A stretch of DNA of 13,011 nucleotides. Source: PFL42 sp964492235 (GTDB taxonomy: Bacteria; Chloroflexota; Anaerolineae; Anaerolineales; E44-bin32). Below, one piece after another: positions 5,274-11,541 of this stretch; positions within the stretch are counted from its first letter, which is position 1; the number at the start of each line of letters is the position of its first letter. The DNA lies in assembly GCA_964492235.1 (NCBI GenBank), contig CAZBJQ010000080.1, positions 1 to 13,011 of the forward strand, in the 5' to 3' direction. The translations under genes were made by a program, and so were the position numbers. The notes beneath the pieces were generated by a model, which saw only the letters and a program-made list of their open reading frames with translations, had not been told where the DNA came from and made no database searches.

Positions 5274-5996
5274 CTACAGCCCCAGGTCCACGAAGAATCC
5301 GAAGCGCGCAAGGCGCTCCAGCGTTCCGGTCAGAAGCATAAACCCGACAACGATCATGAGGGCGCCGGTGATGTACGAGACGTAGCGCACCGCCAAGCTA
5401 TGACGTCGCATCAACTCGGCCACCCGCCCCACGCCCAGCGCCGCCATCAGGAAAGGGATGGCCAGTCCGACGGAGTAGGCAGTCAGCAAGACGACACCCT
5501 GTCCCAAGGCGGCAGAGCTCAGCGCCAGCGTGAGGATGGCGCCCAGCACGGGGCCTACGCACGGCGCCCAGCCCGCCGAAAAGAACACGCCCATCATCGC
5601 CGAGGAGAAATAGCCGTACCTGCGGTCGGGCGCCACCTGCCTGCGCGTGTCGTAGTTCAGAAACGGGATGTGGATCACGCCCATCGTGTGCAGCCCGAAC
5701 ACAATAACAACCAGCCCGCCGATCCGGGCCAGCCAGGTCCGGAAGTCATACAGGAACGCGCCGGCCAGGGAGGCGGCCGCCCCCAGCAGAACAAACACAA
5801 CACTGAATCCCAGGACGAAAGCCAGTCCGTGAGCGAAGGTCGTCCAACGGTTGCGGACCACCACGCCTTCCGGCGACACCGAAACACCACCCAGGTAACC
5901 GACGTAAGCCGGCACCAGCGCCAGCACACAGGGCGATAAGAAGGAAGCCAGCCCTGCCAGCAGGGCCAGCCAGATCGTCACATCGGACGGATTCAT
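5274..5996 (-). CDS. ccdA: CcdA/DsbD-family transmembrane thiol electron carrier
   Basis: A 240-residue integral membrane protein with six hydrophobic segments, as usual for CcdA. The two redox cysteines lie in the family motifs: C23 in FLSPCVLALVPAY (helix 1) and C146 in AGWAPCVGPVLGAIL (helix 4). The protein passes reducing equivalents from cytoplasmic thioredoxin to extracytoplasmic partners. The next gene encodes such a partner, a TlpA-like protein. The ATG at 5996 has GGGAGGGAAC directly before it. A 117-base gap separates it from copA, so it may have its own promoter or be read through from the copper operon. Confidence 0.93.
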   Translation of the reverse strand: MNPSDVTIWLALLAGLASFLSPCVLALVPAYVGYLGGVSVSPEGVVVRNRWTTFAHGLAFVLGFSVVFVLLGAAASLAGAFLYDFRTWLARIGGLVVIVFGLHTMGVIHIPFLNYDTRRQVAPDRRYGYFSSAMMGVFFSAGWAPCVGPVLGAILTLALSSAALGQGVVLLTAYSVGLAIPFLMAALGVGRVAELMRRHSLAVRYVSYITGALMIVVGFMLLTGTLERLARFGFFVDLGL

Positions 5997-6113
5997 GTTC
6001 CCTCCCGGCGTTCAACCGGGTCCCGGCACCATTCCATCCATGGGCGCGGGTGAACCTTCACGCTGTGGACGGCGGCGTGCCCCGGCGTCTTCACAGAATG
6101 GCCAGATCTCTGA
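5997..6113. other. Gap between copA and ccdA with a small palindrome
   Basis: The 117-base gap holds GTGAACCTTCAC (6050-6061), a five-base inverted repeat around CC, and a good ribosome binding site for ccdA at its left end. I see no convincing promoter hexamers and no terminator with a T-run for copA. Cotranscription of ccdA with the copper genes therefore stays possible. Confidence 0.35.
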
Positions 6114-8528
6114 TCACAGCCTGAGGCCGCGCAGACGAAGACTGTTGGTCACCACGAAGACAGAGCTGAAAGCCATTGCGGCTGCGGCCAGAATCGGGCT
6201 CATGTATCCGAGGGCGGCTGCCGGGATCAGCAGGATATTGTAGATGAACGCCCAAAACAGGTTCTGCCGAATGGTCCGCAGGGTACCCCGCGAGATCTGG
6301 ATCGCCCGCGGCACCCCTTGAAGGCTGCCGCCGATCAGGGTGACCGGCGCAGACGCGATGGCGACATCCGTCCCCGTTCCGATGGCGATTCCGACGTCCG
6401 CCTGGGCAAGCGCCGGTGCATCGTTGACGCCATCGCCGACCATGCCCACGCTCTGCCCCCGGGCCTGGAGCTGGCGCACCTTCTCGGCCTTTTGTCCGGG
6501 GAGCACTTCCGGGATGACTTGGTCGATCCCCGCCTCGCGCCCAACCGCTCTTGCCGTCTCGCGATTGTCGCCGGTCAGCATCGCCACGGCGATTCCCAGG
6601 GTTCGCAGCTCGGCCACGGCCTCGGCCGCGCCATCCTTGAGCGTGTCGGCGATCCCGATTACGCCTGCTAGCTGACCGTCGATCGCCACTCCCACAGCGG
6701 TCTTGGCTTCCGACTGCAGGCGGCCAAAGTCCGCGCCCAAGTCCCCGAGGCCTACCCCGCGCTCGGACAGAAAGCGCGCGGCGCCGATGTCCAGCCGGCG
6801 GCCTTCGATCACCGCCGTCACTCCACCTCCGGCCACGGCCTCGAAGCGGTCGGGGTTTACCAGGCGTAATCCCTCGGCACGAGCCGCCGCCACGATTGCC
6901 TCGCCGAGCGGATGTTCAGAGGATTGCTCGGCCGAGGCCGCCAGGCGCAGTAGTTCTCCTCTTCCCTCCGCCTTCCCACTCAAGACCACATCGGTGACGC
7001 CCGGTTGGCCTCGCGTCAACGTGCCGGTCTTGTCCAGGATCATCGTGCCAACCTTGCCGGCTCGCTCCAAGGCCTCGCTGGACTTGAATAGGATGCCGTA
7101 GCTTGCGGCTCGTCCCGTGCCGACCATGACCGCCGTGGGCGTTGCCAGACCGAGCGCGCACGGACAGGCAACCACCAGCACGGCGATGCTGTTCATGAGT
7201 GCCCGCGTGAACCCCTCCGAACCCGCGATAGGCGCAGAGAGGTACCACCAGACGAAGGTCAGCAATGCAATCAATAGGACGACTGGCACAAAGATCGCTG
7301 ACACCTGGTCGGCCAGCCGCTGCACAGGCGCCTTGCTGGCTTGCGCCTGCTCGACCAGGCGGACGATCTGCGCCAGCGCCGTGTCCTTGCCAATGCGAGT
7401 CGCCTCAAAGCGAAAGGCACCCGACCGGTTGAGCGTCGCCCCGATCACCTTGTCGCCCGGCGCCTTTTCGACAGGCATGGCTTCCCCGGTCAGCATCGAC
7501 TCGTCGACCGAAGACCGGCCGTCCACGACCACGCCGTCCACCGGGATCTTCTCGCCGGGCCGGACGGAGACCACGTCGCCGACGACGACTTCGGCGGCAT
7601 CGATCTCCGCCTCGACTCCGCCGCGGACGACTCTGGCCCGAGGCGGCTGCAAACTGACCAGCTTTCGGATCGCATCACTGGTGCGTCCCTTGGCCCGGGC
7701 TTCGAGGTACTTGCCGAGCCGGATCAGGGTGATGATCACGGCCGCGGTTTCGAAGTACATGTGTCCATCGGCTATTCCCAGCAGGACCAGGAGCGAGTAC
7801 AGGTACGCAGCCGTCGACCCCATGGCGATCAGGACATCCATGTTAGGTGAACGGTTCCGGAGTGCCTTGTATGCGCCGACGTAGTACGAGCGCCCAACAT
7901 AGAACTGCACCGGCGTCGCCAGGAGGAAGAGCAGCCAGCTGTACCCTGGAGCGTGGGCGATCTCGTGGGAGACCAAGCCGAGATCCCTGGCCATCGAGAG
8001 CAGCAGCAGCGGAACCGTCAGGGCCACCCCGACCGCAAGCAGTCGTTTCTGATCCCGCAGTTCACGCTCACGGGCCTGCTGCTCGACGTCCTCGAGCCCA
8101 CCCTCCACCTCCAGAACGTCGAAGCCTGCGGCTCGGATCGCCCGTCGCAGTTCCTGCTGGCTGACAACGGTCGGGACGTACTTCACCACCGCCCGCTCGC
8201 TCGCCAGGTTGACCGCCGCCGCTTCGACCCCGCGCCCCTCGGCCAGCGTGCGTTCCAGCCGGCGGGAGTCGTTGTCATCCGAGAGATGGCGCAGCAGGAA
8301 CGTCGCTTCGCCCAAGGCGACGTCGTACCCGGCTGTTCGAATCTTGGCGATCAGCGCCTTGTCGTCGGTCTTTGCCGGGTCGAATTCAACACTGGCGCGC
8401 TCCGAAGCCAGGTTGACCTGGACGCTGGAGACACCGTCGACGCGCTTCAGGCTGCGCTCAACCGTGGACACGCAGTTGGCGCAAGTCATTCCAAGCACCG
8501 GAAGGGTGAGGTGCTGGACTTCGCTCAC
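6114..8528 (-). CDS. copA: Copper-exporting P1B-type ATPase CopA
   Basis: An 804-residue P1B-1 ATPase that pumps Cu(I) out of the cytoplasm. Residues 1-72 form a heavy-metal domain with GMTCANC (C16, C19). Residues 76-140 look like a second such domain that has lost its CxxC. Membrane helices follow from about 162. The actuator carries LTGEA (346-350, where TGES is usual), helix 6 the CPC site (C455, C457), then phosphorylated D499 in DKTGT, SEHP (537-540), TGDN (652-655) and GDGVND (698-703). The distal Cu(I) ligands are in place: YN at 763-764 and M785 with SS at 788-789. It starts with GTG at 8528 (28 bases after copZ) with only a distant GGAG. It is the effector of the csoR-copZ-copA unit. 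Confidence 0.97.
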   Translation of the reverse strand: MSEVQHLTLPVLGMTCANCVSTVERSLKRVDGVSSVQVNLASERASVEFDPAKTDDKALIAKIRTAGYDVALGEATFLLRHLSDDNDSRRLERTLAEGRGVEAAAVNLASERAVVKYVPTVVSQQELRRAIRAAGFDVLEVEGGLEDVEQQARERELRDQKRLLAVGVALTVPLLLLSMARDLGLVSHEIAHAPGYSWLLFLLATPVQFYVGRSYYVGAYKALRNRSPNMDVLIAMGSTAAYLYSLLVLLGIADGHMYFETAAVIITLIRLGKYLEARAKGRTSDAIRKLVSLQPPRARVVRGGVEAEIDAAEVVVGDVVSVRPGEKIPVDGVVVDGRSSVDESMLTGEAMPVEKAPGDKVIGATLNRSGAFRFEATRIGKDTALAQIVRLVEQAQASKAPVQRLADQVSAIFVPVVLLIALLTFVWWYLSAPIAGSEGFTRALMNSIAVLVVACPCALGLATPTAVMVGTGRAASYGILFKSSEALERAGKVGTMILDKTGTLTRGQPGVTDVVLSGKAEGRGELLRLAASAEQSSEHPLGEAIVAAARAEGLRLVNPDRFEAVAGGGVTAVIEGRRLDIGAARFLSERGVGLGDLGADFGRLQSEAKTAVGVAIDGQLAGVIGIADTLKDGAAEAVAELRTLGIAVAMLTGDNRETARAVGREAGIDQVIPEVLPGQKAEKVRQLQARGQSVGMVGDGVNDAPALAQADVGIAIGTGTDVAIASAPVTLIGGSLQGVPRAIQISRGTLRTIRQNLFWAFIYNILLIPAAALGYMSPILAAAAMAFSSVFVVTNSLRLRGLRL

Positions 8529-8556
8529 AGTGCTTCGCGCTCCATCCGGATACGCC

Positions 8557-8763
8557 TCAGCCGCCGACCGGATAGTTGATCTCTGCCATCAACGCTCGTA
8601 TGGCGTCATCGCTCGCCGGTGGATCGAACTCAACCTGGACCTGCTTATTCTTCTCGGAAGCTTCCACACGGACGACGCCCTGTAGCTGCGTCAGCTCGGT
8701 AGTGATCGTGTGAACGCAGTGCCCGCACATGATGTTGGGTACGACGTACGTCGCAGATGTCAT
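8557..8763 (-). CDS. copZ: CopZ-like copper chaperone
   Basis: A 68-residue single heavy-metal-associated domain. The Cu(I)-binding loop is IMCGHCVHTI, with C13 and C16 close to the N-terminus. The predicted ferredoxin-like fold ends with INYPVGG. CopZ proteins carry Cu(I) in the cytoplasm and hand it to CopA or to the CsoR sensor. The domain normally has MxCxxC, and here the first position is IMCGHC. AGGAGG lies four bases before the ATG at 8763, a strong site. The gene lies between csoR (18 bases upstream) and copA, so dose and timing are shared with the pump. Confidence 0.94.
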   Translation of the reverse strand: MTSATYVVPNIMCGHCVHTITTELTQLQGVVRVEASEKNKQVQVEFDPPASDDAIRALMAEINYPVGG

Positions 8764-8781
8764 CGATCCTCCTCTTGGTTG

Positions 8782-9051
8782 TCAGACCTTGGTGGCCATC
8801 TCGTAGACCTCGCGGATTTCTCCCAGCACGCGCTCGCGCTCGTCGGCGTCGTCGCCGCGCACCGCCGAGGTCAAGCACGAGCGAAGGTGATCAGCCAGGA
8901 CATTGGTGGTGATCTTATTGAGGGCGCCTTGGACGGCCTGGACCTGGCGGATCAGGTCGATGCAATAGGCATCGTTTTCGACCATGCGCTCGATGCCACG
9001 GATGTGACCCTCGACGGACTTGAGCCGCCGGAGCGTGTCGTCCTTGTCCAT
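8782..9051 (-). CDS. csoR: CsoR-family copper-sensing repressor
   Basis: An 89-residue all-helical DUF156/CsoR repressor. The Cu(I) ligands fit the copper-sensing C-H-C pattern: C30 in AYCIDL, then H55 and C59 in DHLRSC. Formaldehyde-sensing FrmR/RcnR relatives differ at these positions. Other family marks are RLKSVEGHIRGIERM and VQAVQGALNKI. Members form tetramers and leave DNA when Cu(I) binds. AGGAGG lies six bases upstream of the ATG at 9051. The predicted operator at 9063-9087 sits directly upstream, so the gene should repress itself together with copZ and copA. Confidence 0.96.
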   Translation of the reverse strand: MDKDDTLRRLKSVEGHIRGIERMVENDAYCIDLIRQVQAVQGALNKITTNVLADHLRSCLTSAVRGDDADERERVLGEIREVYEMATKV

Positions 9052-9062
9052 CCTCGGCCTCC

Positions 9063-9087
9063 TATCCCCCCCCAGGTGGGGTGGGTA
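9063..9087. promoter_or_regulatory. CsoR-type copper operator
   Basis: A G/C-tract inverted repeat with outer halves TATCCCCCCCC (9063-9073) and TGGGGTGGGTA (9077-9087) around AGG. The halves agree at 8 of 11 positions. This TAYCC-tract layout is typical of CsoR operators in other bacteria. The site covers the predicted start of transcription and overlaps the leader up to the ribosome binding site, so bound CsoR would block initiation. Confidence 0.75.
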
Positions 9088-9092
9088 TTAGA

Positions 9093-9120
9093 AGTATACC
9101 AACTTGCCCGTCATTGTCAA
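9093..9120 (-). promoter_or_regulatory. Promoter of the csoR-copZ-copA operon
   Basis: On the minus strand, TTGACA (9120-9115) and TATACT (9098-9093) are 16 bases apart. This is a full -35 and a five-of-six -10, the strongest promoter in the window. Transcription would start near 9086-9087, at the edge of the CsoR operator, leaving a short leader of about 35 bases. Confidence 0.75.
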
Positions 9121-9133
9121 GCTCCCGCAGGTG

Positions 9134-9162
9134 TTGCCGGGGCAAGGCGCAGCAGGTACACT
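9134..9162 (+). promoter_or_regulatory. Promoter of the divergent SDR gene, probably leaderless
   Basis: TTGCCG (9134-9139) and TACACT (9157-9162) are 17 bases apart. The -10 ends nine bases before the ATG at 9172, so the transcript would begin at or very near the start codon. This fits the absence of a ribosome binding site there. Confidence 0.5.
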
Positions 9163-9171
9163 CGCGCCGGC

Positions 9172-10119
9172 ATGGAAATCCTGATCACTGGGGCCGCCGG
9201 CAACCTGGGCTCGTTCCTCGCTCGAGCCTGTCTGGGCGGACCGCACTCGTTGCGCCTGATGGTCCATCGCACACCCATCCCCGAGGACCTCGCTTGCCAG
9301 CCGGGGCTGCAGCTCGTGACAGCCGACCTCGCCCGACCCCAGACCCTGGATGAGGCCTGTCGCGGTGTCGATTGCATCGTGCACTTCGCTGGCGTGCTCT
9401 TTCGCCCCTTCCCGGGGCGATTCCTGCCCACGACCAATACCGTCTACACGCAGAACCTGGTGGACGCCGCGGTTCGCCAAGACGTCGGCCGGTTCATCCT
9501 GATCAGCTTCCCGCATGTCGAAGGCCCAAGCGATCCAGACCACCCCGCATTGGGCCGGCTGGATGGCCAACCCGACTCGGTCCACGCCCGAACCAGGCTG
9601 GCGGCCGAGCTGGCGGTGTTGGCCCGATGTGCTGGCAGCGGGACGCAGCCCGTTGTGTTGAGGCCCGGGATGATCTATGGCCAAGGTGTGCTGATGATCG
9701 AGGCCGCCCGCTGGCTTGCACAACACAGGCTGCTGGGCGTATGGCGCAGACCGACCTGGATTCACTTGTTGTCGTTGCCAGACTTCCTGCGGGCGGTGGT
9801 GGCGGCCATCGCGCTGCCCGGCGCACACGGCGTGTACAACCTGGGCGACGACGAGCCGCTTACTCTCCAGGCCTTCCTGGACCTCGTTGCGAAACACTGG
9901 GGCAGCCCGAGACCGTGGCGTGCGCCGGCATGGGCGTTCTTCCTGGCGGGGTGGTTGTGTGAGGGGGTCGCGGCCGTCCTGGGCACTCCAGCACCCCTGA
10001 CGCGCGATTTCATCAGGATCGGCCGGGCATCCTACGTCTCCGACACGAACCGGATGCGGCAAGTGCTCCTTCCCGAGCTCGCCTACCCGACGATACGGAG
10101 TGGGATCGAGATTCTGTGA
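9172..10119 (+). CDS. Extended SDR / NAD-dependent epimerase-like protein
   Basis: A 315-residue extended short-chain dehydrogenase fold. The dinucleotide-binding motif GAAGNLG (7-13) begins at the very N-terminus, typical for the family, followed by ADL near 51-53 and VHFAG near 70-74. The usual YxxxK catalytic pair is replaced by H138 and R142 in SVHARTRLAAE, so classic SDR chemistry is doubtful. RPGMIYG (164-170) and the substrate-side region GVYNLGDDEPL (220-230) are kept. Residues 251-271 are hydrophobic (APAWAFFLAGWLC) and may touch the membrane. The start is the ATG at 9172. The frame upstream of it is antisense to csoR and has no protein character. The substrate is unknown; atypical SDRs include nucleoside-sugar binders, NmrA-like sensors and reductases. 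Confidence 0.85.
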   Translation: MEILITGAAGNLGSFLARACLGGPHSLRLMVHRTPIPEDLACQPGLQLVTADLARPQTLDEACRGVDCIVHFAGVLFRPFPGRFLPTTNTVYTQNLVDAAVRQDVGRFILISFPHVEGPSDPDHPALGRLDGQPDSVHARTRLAAELAVLARCAGSGTQPVVLRPGMIYGQGVLMIEAARWLAQHRLLGVWRRPTWIHLLSLPDFLRAVVAAIALPGAHGVYNLGDDEPLTLQAFLDLVAKHWGSPRPWRAPAWAFFLAGWLCEGVAAVLGTPAPLTRDFIRIGRASYVSDTNRMRQVLLPELAYPTIRSGIEIL

Positions 10120-10313
10120 CTCGGGAACGCCCACCATCCCAGCAGCCGGAGGCGAGTCGGCATCCAACCCGTGAGCGTCAAGTGGCTGCAACGATACAGC
10201 GCGGAGTCGGCTCAAGGCCCGAGCGCAATCCCCGGCTCACCTGCAGAGTCCCGGCCAACAACTGCGATTCGGCGGAAGCAGAACGTGCCCCTTCGAGGGC
10301 GGCGGCCGCACAG
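10120..10313. other. Convergent intergenic stretch after the SDR gene
   Basis: No gene is recognised. GACTCG at 10118-10123 could pair with CGAGTC at 10153-10158, but the loop is long and no T-run follows. The sequence GTCAAGTG (10177-10184) recurs here as in two promoters on the left, but no matching -10 hexamer is found. No terminator is evident for either the SDR gene or the minus-strand genes arriving from the right. Confidence 0.35.
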
Positions 10314-10406
10314 CTATTCCCAAACCGCGCACAGCAACCCACCGACCAACAAGGTTCCACAGGTCAGCGGCACCATCTGGGTCAGGCTGGTGTCAAACTC
10401 GTCCAT
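10314..10406 (-). CDS. Candidate 30-residue membrane peptide
   Basis: A small open frame from the ATG at 10406 to TAG. The N-terminus, MDEFDTSLTQ, is acidic, and residues 11-29 form one hydrophobic stretch (MVPLTCGTLLVGGLLCAVW) long enough to cross a membrane. Codon choice resembles the real genes here (GAC, GAG, ACC, CTG, CTG, GTG). No ribosome binding site is seen directly upstream. Instead a compound inverted repeat abuts the ATG. It lies 124 bases downstream of the moaB-like gene on the same strand and could be its last cistron. No known family is recognised. It may equally be a chance frame. Confidence 0.35.
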   Translation of the reverse strand: MDEFDTSLTQMVPLTCGTLLVGGLLCAVWE

Positions 10407-10440
10407 GATCGATGTTATCAGGGCTGATCAGCAATCGATC
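10407..10440. promoter_or_regulatory. Compound inverted repeat beside the small peptide frame
   Basis: The outer arms GATCGAT (10407-10413) and ATCGATC (10434-10440) enclose inner arms ATCAG (10417-10421) and CTGAT (10424-10428) with nearly the same centre. The repeat touches the ATG at 10406. It could act as an operator or, if transcribed leftward, as a leader hairpin. The region contains no T-run, so a terminator role is unlikely. Confidence 0.35.
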
Positions 10441-10530
10441 GGATTGGTGTGGGAGGGGGAATCCAAAGGAGACCGCGAGAACGAACCACAGGCACAACGA
10501 AGGACGTCTTGCGCGGACCTCCGGTTGAGC

Positions 10531-11046
10531 TCAAGCGCGTTGAGGCTTGGGCTTGCGGCGGTGGCCAGACTCGGCATCCGGCGCACCCTGCAGCAAGGAA
10601 ACGGCGTGCGGCAGGGCCGGCTCGATCACGGCCAGGCTTTCCTGGGCCGCCCGTGGGTTCCCCGGCAAGTTCACGATCAGGCATTGGCGGCGGATCCCTG
10701 CGATTCCTCTCGAGAGCATCGCGTGCGGAGTGACGGTCAGGCCCGCGGCCCGCATTCCTTCGGCCAGGCCCGGCACCGGCCGCTCGATAACGCGCTGCGT
10801 AGCCTCGGGTGTGCGATCGCGGGCGGCAACACCTGTCCCTCCGGTGGTCAGCACCAGGTCGATCCCGCCGCCGTCTGCCCATTCAATCAGGATGCTCTCG
10901 ATCACATCCTGATCATCGGCCACAACTTGTGCCCGTACCACTTCCCATTCCAGGGCACGTGCCCGGTCGCATAGCAGCGGTCCACTGGTGTCGGGGCGCT
11001 CGCCACGGGCGGTGCGATCCGAGATCGTCAGCACGCCGACCCTCAT
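10531..11046 (-). CDS. moaB: MoaB/MogA family molybdenum cofactor protein
   Basis: A 171-residue protein of the MoCF-binding fold. Landmarks are VGVLTISDR (3-11), DTSG (19-22), VLTTGGTGVAARDRTPEAT (65-83), MLSRGIAGIR (110-119) and LIVNLPGNPRAA (123-134). MogA adenylylates molybdopterin before metal insertion; MoaB relatives may do the same or be inactive, and sequence alone does not separate them. The length is closer to MoaB. I start at the ATG at 11046, which overlaps the GNAT stop codon as ATGA. The longer upstream frame lies inside the GNAT gene. No other molybdopterin genes are in view. The C-terminus from about 156 is basic (HRRKPKPQR) and beyond the conserved fold. Confidence 0.9.
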   Translation of the reverse strand: MRVGVLTISDRTARGERPDTSGPLLCDRARALEWEVVRAQVVADDQDVIESILIEWADGGGIDLVLTTGGTGVAARDRTPEATQRVIERPVPGLAEGMRAAGLTVTPHAMLSRGIAGIRRQCLIVNLPGNPRAAQESLAVIEPALPHAVSLLQGAPDAESGHRRKPKPQRA

Positions 11047-11462
11047 TGCAGCTCCTTCCCCATCAGCGTCACATCCATCGCCTGCCAGCCCAGATGCCGG
11101 TAGAAGGCCATCGCCTCCGGGTTTTCGTCTGCTACCAGCAGGTAGCATTTCAAGCAGCCCCGCGCAATCAGGCGGGCTTCAATTTCCTCCATCAGGCGCC
11201 GGCCCAAGCCTTGCTCGCGGAACGCGGCCTCAACTGCCAGGTGGTACACGATTCCTCGGCGGCCGTCGAAGCCGCCTAGGACCGTCCCAACGACCTTTCC
11301 ATCCTGCTCGGCGATCAAGAACAGGCCGGGGTCGTGCTGCACCTTCATCAGGATTTCATCGGGCTCATCGGACCGCGAAAGCTGCACACCCGGACCCGAG
11401 CGTCGCCAGAGTTCGATGATCTCCGCGTAGTCGTGAGTGTGCCGGTAGGCCCGGATCTTCAT
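11043..11462 (-). CDS. GNAT family N-acetyltransferase
   Basis: A 139-residue GNAT acetyltransferase. The acetyl-CoA site is clear: strand IVYHLAVEAAFREQGLGRRLM (71-91), with the pyrophosphate loop REQGLG at 82-87, followed by LLVADENPEAMAFYRHLGW (108-126), motif B of the fold. It resembles the YpeA subgroup of small GNATs, whose substrates are mostly unknown. I begin at the ATG at 11462 (MKIRAYRHTHDYAEI), the normal N-terminal strand. An in-frame start at 11582 would add 40 residues with no family match that overlap the upstream gene. The ribosome binding site is weak. A 79-base gap separates it from the PHP-AlbA_2 gene, and it overlaps moaB by four bases. Confidence 0.88.
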   Translation of the reverse strand: MKIRAYRHTHDYAEIIELWRRSGPGVQLSRSDEPDEILMKVQHDPGLFLIAEQDGKVVGTVLGGFDGRRGIVYHLAVEAAFREQGLGRRLMEEIEARLIARGCLKCYLLVADENPEAMAFYRHLGWQAMDVTLMGKELQ

Positions 11463-11541
11463 CGCTGCTGCTCGGTCGGGAATCGAGGCGCTAATCCTTG
11501 CAGGCGGTTCGACATTGCCTTGTCTGGGCGCCCTGCCCCGG

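Noticed and set aside
8710..9171. Long upstream extension of the SDR gene on the plus strand
   Set aside because: The added 154 residues are antisense to csoR and copZ and carry no domain; the nucleotide-binding motif starts right at the ATG at 9172.
10118..10158. GACTCG/CGAGTC as a terminator after the SDR gene
   Set aside because: The stem is only six bases with a 29-base loop and no following T-run.
10171..10974. Plus-strand frame of 267 codons
   Set aside because: Most of it is antisense to the moaB-like gene, whose motifs are clear; the rest covers intergenic DNA without protein character.
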